Of a stretch of 19,183 nt of DNA, positions 7,723-15,189 are shown piece after piece (position 1 is the stretch's first letter; each line of letters begins with the position of its first letter). The position numbers and the translations under genes are program-made. The notes beneath the pieces are model-generated. The model saw only the letters and a list, made by a program, of their open reading frames with translations, was not told the origin of the DNA and did no database searches. The DNA is from CAZDUS01 sp964508705 (GTDB taxonomy: Bacteria; Verrucomicrobiota; Kiritimatiellia; CAIKKV01; CAITUY01): contig CAZDUS010000041.1 of NCBI GenBank assembly GCA_964508705.1, positions 1-19,183 on the forward strand, given 5' to 3'.

Positions 7723-8838
7723 ATGCAAGACAAGCTCTTCTGGATGAATTTCGACCTCTTGGAGCAATTCATGGTGGACGTCTTTCGCGGCATCGGCGTT
7801 CCTACCAACGACGCCCATGTTTGCGCCGATGTTCTGATTACAGCAGACAAACGTGGCATCGATTCACATGGCGTCGGACGCCTGAAACCCATCTATTACG
7901 ACCGGATCGTTCACGACAAGATCCAAAAACCCGTCACCCATGTCGATATCGTCCGCGACTGCCTCGGCACCGCCGTCGTGGATGGCCACGATGGCATGGG
8001 CATGGTTATCGCCAAACAATGCATGGAAATAGCCATCGAGAAGGCCCGTCTGCACGGCCTCGGCATGGTGGTGGCCCGCAACTCCACTCATTACGGCATC
8101 GCTGGCTATTACGCCCTCATGGCCTGCCAAGCAAACATGATCGGGATCAGCGGCACCAACGCCAGACCTTCAATCGCTCCAACATTCGGAGTCGAAAATA
8201 TGCTGGGAACCAATCCTCTCGTGTTTGGCATGCCTACCGACGAGCCTTTTGACTTCACCAACGACTACGCAACCTCTATCACCCAGCGTGGAAAAATCGA
8301 ACAATATGAACGTGAGGGGACCCCTATGGCCCCCGGCCTCGTCATTGATCAGTCGGGCCAAACTAAAACCGACCCCGCCGAAGTCCTGCGCGATCTCGTG
8401 GCTGGCACCGCCGCCCTCACTCCCATCGGCGGCATCGGCGAGGAAACCGGCGGCTACAAGGGCTACGGTTTCGCCTCCGTCGTGGAAATCCTCAGCGCCT
8501 CGCTCCAACAGGGTGCTTTCCTCAAGCAACTCAACGGCATGGCGGATGGTCACAAGGTCCCCTACCGCCTCGGCCATTTCTTCATGGCCATCAACATCGA
8601 GTGCTTCACTGATCCCTCCTCTTTCAGAAAAACCACTGGTGATATTCTGCGCGAACTCCGCGCCTCAAGGAAGGCTCCAGGACAAAACCGCATCTATACC
8701 TGTGGCGAAAAGGAATATCTCGCTTGGTTGGAGCGGAAAGATAAAGGGGCCCCGCTCGACGCCGTCTTGCAAAAACAAATGATCACCATGAGGAACGAAC
8801 TGGGCCTGACCCAATACCGTTTCCCTTTCGAGTCCTGA
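7723..8838 (+). CDS. LDH2/MDH2 (COG2055) NAD(P)-dependent oxidoreductase (371 aa)
   Basis: The full-length family pattern is present: GIDSHGVGRL (residues 46-53, with the family His49), ARNSTHYGIAGYYA (118-131), MLGTNPLVFGMPT (160-172), DYATSITQRGK, and the glycine-rich GGYKGYGFASVVEIL (243-257). These enzymes interconvert 2-hydroxy acids and 2-oxo acids with NAD(P). Known substrates across the family include malate, lactate, ureidoglycolate and sulfolactate. I cannot name the substrate here. ATG 7723 has GGAG 6 bases upstream; an upstream TTG at 7642 would add a tail not typical of the family. A small regulator-like gene follows 53 bases downstream on the same strand. The protein is cytoplasmic. 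Confidence 0.92.
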   Translation: MQDKLFWMNFDLLEQFMVDVFRGIGVPTNDAHVCADVLITADKRGIDSHGVGRLKPIYYDRIVHDKIQKPVTHVDIVRDCLGTAVVDGHDGMGMVIAKQCMEIAIEKARLHGLGMVVARNSTHYGIAGYYALMACQANMIGISGTNARPSIAPTFGVENMLGTNPLVFGMPTDEPFDFTNDYATSITQRGKIEQYEREGTPMAPGLVIDQSGQTKTDPAEVLRDLVAGTAALTPIGGIGEETGGYKGYGFASVVEILSASLQQGAFLKQLNGMADGHKVPYRLGHFFMAINIECFTDPSSFRKTTGDILRELRASRKAPGQNRIYTCGEKEYLAWLERKDKGAPLDAVLQKQMITMRNELGLTQYRFPFES

Positions 8839-8891
8839 CCTCTCCCTAAAAGTGGATGCCGAATGTTGAAGCCTGTGCTAAGGTCGGGAAC

Positions 8892-9155
8892 ATGAAAGCA
8901 GAAAACCATATCATCGTCGGGATTCATATCACGGATCGCATCAAGCATGCTAAGGACGTCCAGAAAGTCCTTACTCAATATGGAGACAACATCAAAACCC
9001 GCATCGGATTGCATGATGTTACATCAGCGTTCTCGTCCCCCAATGGCATCATCCTGCTGGAATTGGTCGGCGATAGTAAGCGTTGCCTTTCCATTCTCAA
9101 GGCGATGAACGGCATCAAGGGAATCGAAGCCAAGAAGATGGTTTTCAGCCATTAA
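8892..9155 (+). CDS. TM1266-like small ferredoxin-fold regulator (87 aa)
   Basis: A small alpha/beta protein with the order beta (HIIVGIHITDR), helix (DVQKVLTQYG), beta (IKTRIGLHDV), beta (GIILLELVGD), helix and beta (KKMVF). This is the layout of the NikR C-terminal/ACT-like fold, and the wording matches the TM1266 family, called the iron-only hydrogenase system putative regulator. Members bind small ligands or act in regulation, but direct evidence is thin. The start is ATG 8892, since residues from there onward match the fold. ATG 8856 would add 12 residues. Its 3' end overlaps the convergent minus-strand gene by 11 bases. No hydrogenase genes are in the window, so the family name should not be taken as function. 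It may report on the upstream dehydrogenase's pathway. Confidence 0.72.
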   Translation: MKAENHIIVGIHITDRIKHAKDVQKVLTQYGDNIKTRIGLHDVTSAFSSPNGIILLELVGDSKRCLSILKAMNGIKGIEAKKMVFSH

Positions 9156-10260
9156 ACTTTGACCCTCTTAGCCGTCCATACAAACCTAACAGGAAGTCCC
9201 GGTTGTCCGCGCACAAGTACTTCATCTCCCCACCCATGCGGCTGAATGTCTTGCAATACCGCAGATAATAAGCAGGATTATCCATCGGCGGCTCGCCGTC
9301 TTTCTGCCAATCCCACTTCGACTCCGCCAAATCCACCACCGCAATAAAATGACTGTCTATCCTTCGCCCTTCCTGTATCGCTACATTCTGCGACATTGAC
9401 AGCGCTTTCTCGAAAATCATGGGCGACATCACCGCCGACCCAACCGACAAATACACTCCGTCCTGAATCCGGCTAACCGAATCGGAATATGCCAGAAAAT
9501 CCCTCAACGCCGCCCGCCCTATCGCGGCGCCATGATTCATCGGGTGATTATAAATAATGTCATGCCCGATCATCGGGTGCCCGGTAAACGGAACCCCCAG
9601 CCTGAATGCAGCCGCCTGTGCACTAAAACGTCTGAAAGGATGCGGCACATCCATCCAGCCAGGCTTGAGATTAAAAGCATCAATCACACCAATCAGATCA
9701 GCCGCCGCCGCCACCCTGTCCCACTTATCCCCTTTTGCCACCTCGCCCTTCAACGCCTCAACCGTCGGAATCTCCAACCCCTGACGCTCTATCAGTTTCC
9801 CCACGGATTCCCCATAACCAGAACCCTCATACGCTCCGATAACAATGGCCAGATTTAAAAAAAAACCTGTCTCCTGCCAGATCCCGAACTCACCCTTTGC
9901 CACATTCCCCTTCACATCCTCACTGCTGGCTCCTTGAAAGGCGAATTCCCAGTCATGAATAATCGCCGCCCCGTTCGTCGCCAGATGCGTAACCCAGCCA
10001 GCCTCCATCAGCCGAATAAGAACAGACCCCAGCCCGTTCTTTATTGTGTGGGCTCCAAACGCCATGATGACCGGTCGATCCGCCTTTCGCGCCATTCTCA
10101 TCCGGACCGCTAACCCGTCCATTACCTTCTCCGCCTCTGGACTCATTGAGTGGGGGGCTTGATCCGGATCCACATGATCCCGCTCAATCATCGACTTGTT
10201 AGGGCGCTGCTTTAGCGACTTTATCAGCAACTTCTTCCGGTCAAATTGTGCACAAGCCAT
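9145..10260 (-). CDS. Conserved protein of unknown function, possible distant deoxyhypusine-synthase fold (371 aa)
   Basis: I do not recognise a characterised family. Residues 62-110 (RPVIMAFGAHTIKNGLG, then THLATNGAAIIHDWEFA) recall the NAD-binding start of deoxyhypusine-synthase-like proteins, in which a GA...G..L..L motif is followed by TGA...HD. Further marked motifs are SEDVKGNVAKGEFGIWQETG (113-132), GHPMIGHDIIYNHPMNHGAA (227-246) and WDWQKDGEPP. I cannot find the deoxyhypusine synthase active-site lysine motif. The start is ATG 10260, with AGGGG 5 bases upstream. GTG 10287 would overlap the stop of the response regulator gene (GTGA) and has only a weak site. It is cytoplasmic, and probably co-transcribed behind the response regulator. 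The relation to deoxyhypusine synthase is a guess from motif spacing. Confidence 0.75.
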   Translation of the reverse strand: MACAQFDRKKLLIKSLKQRPNKSMIERDHVDPDQAPHSMSPEAEKVMDGLAVRMRMARKADRPVIMAFGAHTIKNGLGSVLIRLMEAGWVTHLATNGAAIIHDWEFAFQGASSEDVKGNVAKGEFGIWQETGFFLNLAIVIGAYEGSGYGESVGKLIERQGLEIPTVEALKGEVAKGDKWDRVAAAADLIGVIDAFNLKPGWMDVPHPFRRFSAQAAAFRLGVPFTGHPMIGHDIIYNHPMNHGAAIGRAALRDFLAYSDSVSRIQDGVYLSVGSAVMSPMIFEKALSMSQNVAIQEGRRIDSHFIAVVDLAESKWDWQKDGEPPMDNPAYYLRYCKTFSRMGGEMKYLCADNRDFLLGLYGRLRGSKFNG

Positions 10261-10283
10261 ATCGTCCCCTGCTTTCTTCAAAA

Positions 10284-10895
10284 TCACTTCTCTTTCACGC
10301 GACTCGAATACTCAGGATATAGTCTCTTAAGGCAGTCCGGACAGGTTCCGTGCGTAAACTGAGCTTCGGAATGGTCCGCCACATAACGCTCCACCTGCTG
10401 CCAATAGCCCTTATCATCACGAATCTTTTTGCAACTGGCGCAAATCGGCACAATGCCACGCAATGTCTTGACCTCATCAAGCGCCTTCTGCAATTCCTTA
10501 ACCTTATCCCCCAAGGCCGATTGCATTTCAATCATCCGTCGTCCAACATCCAGCCTGGCTCTCAATTCGTTATAATCATAGGGCTTGGTCATGTAGTCAT
10601 TCGCACCCGCATCCAGCCCGGCCACAATATTCTCTTTCTCACGTCTGACGGTAAGCAGTATGAGATAAGGTGGCTCTGGCTCCTTCAACAAGCGGATTCT
10701 CCGACACACTTCCACCCCACTCATCCCCGGCATAGTCCAATCCAGAATCGCCATACTGGGCGCGCCGGGGGACCGCATCACATCCAAAGCATCAATCCCA
10801 TTAACCGTGACCACCACCTCGTGCCCAAACGATTCCAGCACCGTGACCAGAATTGTCCTCAGAGTGCTGTCATCTTCGGAAACTAGTATCCTCAT
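10284..10895 (-). CDS. Response regulator with C-terminal CxxC...CxxC module (203 aa)
   Basis: Residues 1-120 are a receiver domain: acidic pair E7-D8-D9, phosphoacceptor D52 in ILDWTMPG, T82 and K104 in YMTKPYD. Residues about 125-145 look like a short coiled coil. The C-terminal 55 residues form a module with Cys152/Cys155 (PICASCKKIRDDKGYW) and Cys185/Cys188 (GTCPDCLKRLYPE), a likely zinc or metal knuckle. The same ending occurs in many receiver and PAS proteins from environmental bacteria. There is no helix-turn-helix, GGDEF or other known output domain, so the output is unclear and direct DNA binding is not supported. No histidine kinase gene is in the window. The ribosome site before ATG 10895 is weak. 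The next gene starts 23 bases past its stop. Confidence 0.9.
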   Translation of the reverse strand: MRILVSEDDSTLRTILVTVLESFGHEVVVTVNGIDALDVMRSPGAPSMAILDWTMPGMSGVEVCRRIRLLKEPEPPYLILLTVRREKENIVAGLDAGANDYMTKPYDYNELRARLDVGRRMIEMQSALGDKVKELQKALDEVKTLRGIVPICASCKKIRDDKGYWQQVERYVADHSEAQFTHGTCPDCLKRLYPEYSSRVKEK

Positions 10896-10979
10896 AATTT
10901 AACGGAACCTGCCAAACCATCGGATAAAACGCAAGCGGGAACAAAAACTTAAACAAAACTTGCCTTAGTCAAAGGTCGC

Positions 10980-12173
10980 TTATTCTGCAAGCGAGCGCAG
11001 TTTGATTTCCAGTTCCAGCTTGGCTTGCTTCACTAGGTCGCCGTTGCTCAGCAAGTCAATTGCCGTCATGGCCATGCCCTTTGCCGCCAGAATCATCCCA
11101 GCGTGGCCCGCCGGAGAAGCGGCAGCCTTGCAAAACTCCACCGAATGTCCCGGCAGGCTCTCGGGCCCAATCGAAATGTACGGATGCAACGAGGGAACAA
11201 TGTGACTGACATTCCCCATATCGGTTGATGCGATGCGTTCGGTGGGCCGTTGTTCGCCCACCACCACGCCAAGCTCACGCCAGTTATCAGCAAACAGCAT
11301 GGCGAGCACAGAATTCGGAATCATCTCCGCGCACCCGGGTTCAATATTGCACGTCAGCTCCGCGCCTGTCGCTTTTCCCGCCGCCTCGGCGCAGGCAATC
11401 GCACGCTGCATTACCTTCTCCGCGTAATTCTGTGTCGCTGCGCGAATACTGAATTTGGCGGCCGCATAATCAGGAATAACGTTCACGGCCGAACCACCGC
11501 TCGAAATAATTCCATGCACTCGCGCGTCGGAACGCAAATGCAAACGAATCCCATTGATATTGTTGAACGTCAAAATCACCGCCTCCAGCGCATTGATGCC
11601 TTCATCCGGCGCGGAAGCCGCATGCACGGACCGCCCCCGGAATTCAATATCCAGACGCATCGAGGCAAGCGAACTGCGCACAGCAAGGGTGCGTCCCGAC
11701 GGATGCACAATCAGGGCGGCATCCACATCAGCAAACACGCCTTCCTTGATAAGAATGACCTTGCCTCCGCCATTTTCTTCCGCTGGCGTTCCAATGATAA
11801 CGACACGTCCCGGCAGATTATCCATTACCGATCTGATGCCGAGGGCCGCGCCAACGGCGGCGGCCCCCATCAGGTTATGTCCACAAGCGTGCCCGACCTC
11901 AGGAAGCGCATCATATTCCGCAAGAATGGCCACCGTCGGCCCTGCCCCCTTGCCTAATCGTTCCGCTCGGAATGCCGTGGCCAGAGAGCCAACACCACGC
12001 TTTACAGCAAACCCGTTCTTTTCCAGGGCATCACACAGTAATGCGGATGATTTGATCTCTTGAAAGGCGAGTTCAGGATTTGCATGTAAGGTGTCGCTTA
12101 TGCCAACAAGGACATCGCGCTTCGCATCTATAGTTTTGTTCGCCTCGGTTTTTAGCATTGCCACAGTATTCAT
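10980..12173 (-). CDS. M20 family amidohydrolase/peptidase (397 aa)
   Basis: A zinc-dependent amidohydrolase of the M20 family. Metal and catalytic residues are visible: AEYDALPEVGHACGHN (residues 85-100, with Cys97 and His99), PAEENGGGK (E132/E133), HPSG (His157), and a late His in LPGHSVEF. The Cys in HACGHN and the overall pattern place it with the aminobenzoyl-glutamate/acyl-amino-acid hydrolases (AbgB/ACY1L2 type) rather than with DapE. The dimerisation insert begins near residue 170 (FRGRSVHAASAPDEG, with His184). Likely substrates are N-acylated amino acids or dipeptides. There is no signal peptide. ATG 12173 has GGTGA just upstream and follows the membrane protein gene by 28 bases, so co-transcription is likely. 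Confidence 0.9.
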   Translation of the reverse strand: MNTVAMLKTEANKTIDAKRDVLVGISDTLHANPELAFQEIKSSALLCDALEKNGFAVKRGVGSLATAFRAERLGKGAGPTVAILAEYDALPEVGHACGHNLMGAAAVGAALGIRSVMDNLPGRVVIIGTPAEENGGGKVILIKEGVFADVDAALIVHPSGRTLAVRSSLASMRLDIEFRGRSVHAASAPDEGINALEAVILTFNNINGIRLHLRSDARVHGIISSGGSAVNVIPDYAAAKFSIRAATQNYAEKVMQRAIACAEAAGKATGAELTCNIEPGCAEMIPNSVLAMLFADNWRELGVVVGEQRPTERIASTDMGNVSHIVPSLHPYISIGPESLPGHSVEFCKAAASPAGHAGMILAAKGMAMTAIDLLSNGDLVKQAKLELEIKLRSLAE

Positions 12174-12201
12174 AAGTCACCGCCACGGTATAAAGTTTGC
12201 A

Positions 12202-13524
12202 TCATCCTCGGAATTCTCGCCCAATACTGGGCTCCCAGACCGCTTCCGTACCTTCCACGCCTTTTAGCCTCCATGAAAACACTCTCCCGGCGGAATTAAC
12301 GGCAACCACATCTCCAGTGCTGACAATACCACCATTCACCACAACATACGCCCTGCCTCTCAATGGAGCCATCACGCCAGTCACTACCAAGCCCGTTTGC
12401 GCCCGATACCACGCCTTGCGGACTTCAGGACTAATCCCATGGAATGGATCCTTCACCTGATTAACAGGTATGGACTTCGCATTAACCAGATTGCTGTTCG
12501 TCAATTCAACTATGGCCGACGGCTGCCCAACAGAAGTTGTATCCCCCGTACTCGCCCCATCCACGCGAACAAGTGCGCTTGTCGATATACCGCACATGGC
12601 CGCCACGTTGGTCACGTTTAATCCATTGGTCGACATCCTGCCAGCCCTGTTCATGGCCTCTCGCAACACAATCACGGCGTCCTCAGCCGTCACCTCGGAC
12701 CCATCCTTGCGCACTGACTTCAGAAACTCCACCACGTCCATTACGTCCTGTTCGCTAACCTCATTTGTCGCGCTGATGTATTTCAGCACACGGGCACCCT
12801 GACGCGCATCTTCATGGACAATACCTAGCTCCTCTAATTGCTCCGATGTCAACATCCCGCCGTCCGCCAGCAGATCCAACACCGCCAAATCCTCGATATG
12901 TTGAGCTGTTATTTTCCTGAGCGAATCAGGATCCTTGAGAAGAGCTACCGCCAACACAACAGATTCCGCCTGCAATTTCAGACCACTCTTCGCGCGCTGG
13001 AGAAGCTCACCCGTGTTGATCGGCGGCCCTGTTTGATTCGTAACCTCACTTAAAATCCCCATGGAGATCTTCGTCTTCTTAACCAGCGTGATCCGTCCGG
13101 GAGGAAGTGATTTGTCCATTAACGTCCAAGCACCCTTGCCTACAATAAATACTGACGTCAGGAAAATGAGTGCCACCAGCAGGCCTTTTTGGAATGAGAT
13201 CCAACAGAGCCACATGGAAATCAATGCCGCCACCAAATAATACGGTATGATCATTAGATAACCAAAGCGGTCGACCCACGAAATAGTGGATACGACCGCA
13301 ATCGTTGTAAGGATCAACGCCGTTGTCACACAGGCTTTGCCATAACCGTCATCCGCCTCATGCTTGGCAAGAACCTTCAGACTTAATCGAAGCACCGCGG
13401 CCAGGATCAGAAAAATTATCAGGTAGACAAACCCATCAATGGCGCAGAAAATCCAGTGGTCTGCAGCTAAGGAATCTAGTTTCATATTGCCAGAATCAAC
13501 ACTAACACAAGCCAATCCCGTCAT
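12202..13524 (-). CDS. Unrecognised membrane protein, four N-terminal helices and a large soluble part (440 aa)
   Basis: I do not recognise this protein. Four hydrophobic segments lie near residues 24-46, 65-83, 88-108 and 113-131. About 300 soluble residues follow, first mostly helical (LQRAKSGLKLQAESVVLAV, EDLAVLDLLADGGMLTSEQLEELG, SEQDVMDVVEFLKSV), then a Ser/Thr/Asn-rich stretch. The final 60 residues are beta-rich (YVVVNGGIVSTGDVVAV, VFSWRLKGVEGTEAVWE). That ending recalls the small beta domain of pilus and type II secretion assembly proteins such as PilP and GspC, but only loosely. Both ATG 13524 and ATG 13485 lack a good ribosome site; a hairpin sits just before 13524. It lies between murA and an M20 hydrolase on the same strand, and an envelope role is plausible. 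Confidence 0.72.
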   Translation of the reverse strand: MTGLACVSVDSGNMKLDSLAADHWIFCAIDGFVYLIIFLILAAVLRLSLKVLAKHEADDGYGKACVTTALILTTIAVVSTISWVDRFGYLMIIPYYLVAALISMWLCWISFQKGLLVALIFLTSVFIVGKGAWTLMDKSLPPGRITLVKKTKISMGILSEVTNQTGPPINTGELLQRAKSGLKLQAESVVLAVALLKDPDSLRKITAQHIEDLAVLDLLADGGMLTSEQLEELGIVHEDARQGARVLKYISATNEVSEQDVMDVVEFLKSVRKDGSEVTAEDAVIVLREAMNRAGRMSTNGLNVTNVAAMCGISTSALVRVDGASTGDTTSVGQPSAIVELTNSNLVNAKSIPVNQVKDPFHGISPEVRKAWYRAQTGLVVTGVMAPLRGRAYVVVNGGIVSTGDVVAVNSAGRVFSWRLKGVEGTEAVWEPSIGREFRG

Positions 13525-13529
13525 GAATT

Positions 13530-13546
13530 GCGGAAAAACTTTCCGC
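13530..13546. repeat. Hairpin GCGGAAA-AAC-TTTCCGC before the membrane protein gene
   Basis: Seven-base arms with a three-base loop, ending 5 bases upstream of ATG 13524 on the minus strand. There is no T-run, so it is not a classic terminator for murA. If translation starts at 13524 the hairpin would cover the ribosome binding zone. If it starts at 13485 it lies in the leader. Confidence 0.5.
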
Positions 13547-13688
13547 CGATCCCGCCAAATCAGCCGACATAGACATCCTGCTTTCTATCTCGGCAATGCC
13601 TTTCTTCTCCAAGCCAACCTAAACCTTTTACTTCCAGCGCAAAAACCCAGCGCAACATCATCGCCTATGACAATCCGCAATATAATGA

Positions 13689-14963
13689 TTAACCTTCTCT
13701 CACAATATCGGCACCTAGCGCCCTGAGCTTTTCCTCCACTCGCTCATAGCCGCGATCAATACTCTGCGCGTTATGAATCACGCTCTCCCCCTTGGCACAC
13801 AACGCCGCCATCAATAGCGACATGCCCGCCCGGATATCGGGACTCGCCATGTGAATGCGATGCAACCGCGACGGCCCCGTCACTAGCACGCGATGCGGAT
13901 CGCACACCACCATGCCCGCGCCCATTCCAATCAGGTTGTCCACAAAATAGAGCCTGCTCTCAAACATCTTTTCAAAAAACAGAACGGTGCCATGGGCCTG
14001 CGTGGCCGCCACCAGCAACACACTCATCAAGTCCGAGGGAAACATCGGCCATGGGCCATCCGCTATCGTCGGAATCACCGCACCAAAGTCTTTGACAACC
14101 CTCATCCTTTGCCGTGGCGGCAAAACCAGATCCGCTCCATTAATCTGGAAGCGTATTCCCACCTTCTGGAACGTTTTTCCGATAATCATCAAGGGTTCCG
14201 CTTCCACTCCCGAGACCTTCAACTCGCCACCCGTCATCGCCGCCGCCGCCACATAGCTCCCTATCTCAATGTAATCCGGCTGAACCGTATGTGTCGCACC
14301 CCGCAGACTATCCACCCCTTCGATCTCCAGCCGATTGGTACCAATCCCTGAAATTCCTGCCCCCATCTTATTAAGCAACATCGCCAGATCAGTCACATGC
14401 GGTTCGCAGGCAGCGTTGAATATCGTTGTCTTCCCTTTCGCCAGCACACAGGCCATCAGCACATTTTCCGTAGCCGTCACACTGGCCTCATCCAACACCA
14501 TCGTCGCCCCTTCAAGACGACGGCGCCGGAACACATAATGCCGGCCACCCTCCACCTCGATGCCCAGCGCCGCCAGCCCTTGGAAATGCGTGTCCACACG
14601 GCGCCGCCCGATCACATCCCCGCCCGGAGGCGATAACGTCGCCCTCCCCAACCTAGCCGCCAGGGGCCCGGCCAATAAAATCGATGACCGCACCCGCCCG
14701 CACAAAACCGGATCAAGTTTGCTGCGGCGTAATCCCTTCGCACATAGCCGAACGGTGTGGCCTTTGACCTCCACGCTCACACCCAGCTTGTCCAGCAACT
14801 CCAGCATCGTCCGGACATCATCAATCAATGGCACGTTTTCCAGAGTAACGACCTCATCCGTCAACACACACGCCGCCAGCATCGGCAAAACCGCATTCTT
14901 ATTGCCGCCCGGCGAAAAACTCCCGCTCAACCGCTTGCCACCACGAATAATGAATCTGGACAT
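13689..14963 (-). CDS. murA: UDP-N-acetylglucosamine 1-carboxyvinyltransferase, Asp variant (424 aa)
   Basis: MurA transfers enolpyruvate from PEP to UDP-GlcNAc, the first committed step of peptidoglycan synthesis, in the cytoplasm. The start ATG 14963 gives MSRFIIRGGKRLSG and puts the substrate lysine at K22 in PGGNKNAVLP, as in E. coli. Also present are the catalytic Asp in FPSDLMS and the Arg in DIRAGMSLL. The active-site loop reads PPGGDVIGRRRVDTH: residue 116, aligned with Cys115 of E. coli, is Asp (codon GAT at 14616-14618). This change occurs naturally in Mycobacterium and Chlamydia and makes the enzyme insensitive to fosfomycin. The length of 424 is normal (419 in E. coli). No ribosome site is seen before the ATG. 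A GTG at 15011 would add 16 residues not typical of the family. Confidence 0.95.
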   Translation of the reverse strand: MSRFIIRGGKRLSGSFSPGGNKNAVLPMLAACVLTDEVVTLENVPLIDDVRTMLELLDKLGVSVEVKGHTVRLCAKGLRRSKLDPVLCGRVRSSILLAGPLAARLGRATLSPPGGDVIGRRRVDTHFQGLAALGIEVEGGRHYVFRRRRLEGATMVLDEASVTATENVLMACVLAKGKTTIFNAACEPHVTDLAMLLNKMGAGISGIGTNRLEIEGVDSLRGATHTVQPDYIEIGSYVAAAAMTGGELKVSGVEAEPLMIIGKTFQKVGIRFQINGADLVLPPRQRMRVVKDFGAVIPTIADGPWPMFPSDLMSVLLVAATQAHGTVLFFEKMFESRLYFVDNLIGMGAGMVVCDPHRVLVTGPSRLHRIHMASPDIRAGMSLLMAALCAKGESVIHNAQSIDRGYERVEEKLRALGADIVREG

Positions 14964-15002
14964 TGGAATGAATAATGAATGGTTTATGTTACCGACATCC
15001 CC

Positions 15003-15176
15003 GACAGACACCCGTCAGACATGCCTGAATTTAATGTTATTCCGGTGGCGAGACTGCCAAATCACCACAGGTTGAGCAATCAGAATATCGGATTCCCATG
15101 GCGGGGGCTGACAAGGAATTCCCAGTCCGTTTCGCATTGTTCAAATTAGCGGATGCTGTCATCGGACAGACACCCG
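15003..15176. repeat. 12-base direct repeat GACAGACACCCG, two copies
   Basis: Identical copies lie at 15003-15014 and 15165-15176, 162 bases apart, within the 226-base non-coding stretch between murA and the SulP gene. Apart from this pair I see little in that gap: a weak TTGGCA/TAACAT promoter-like pair with a short 15-base spacer, and no terminator with a T-run. The repeats could be binding sites or chance. Confidence 0.45.
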
Positions 15177-15189
15177 CCTTCCTGGTGCT

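Noticed and set aside
13627..13662. Short direct repeat of CCAGCGC around an A-run in the murA downstream gap, considered as a terminator
   Set aside because: It is a direct, not inverted, repeat. It forms no stem and cannot act as a factor-independent terminator.
13893..14351. Plus-strand open frame of 152 codons opposite murA
   Set aside because: It is antisense to a complete, well-conserved murA. Its protein is rich in His, Arg and Pro with no fold signs, typical of a shadow frame.
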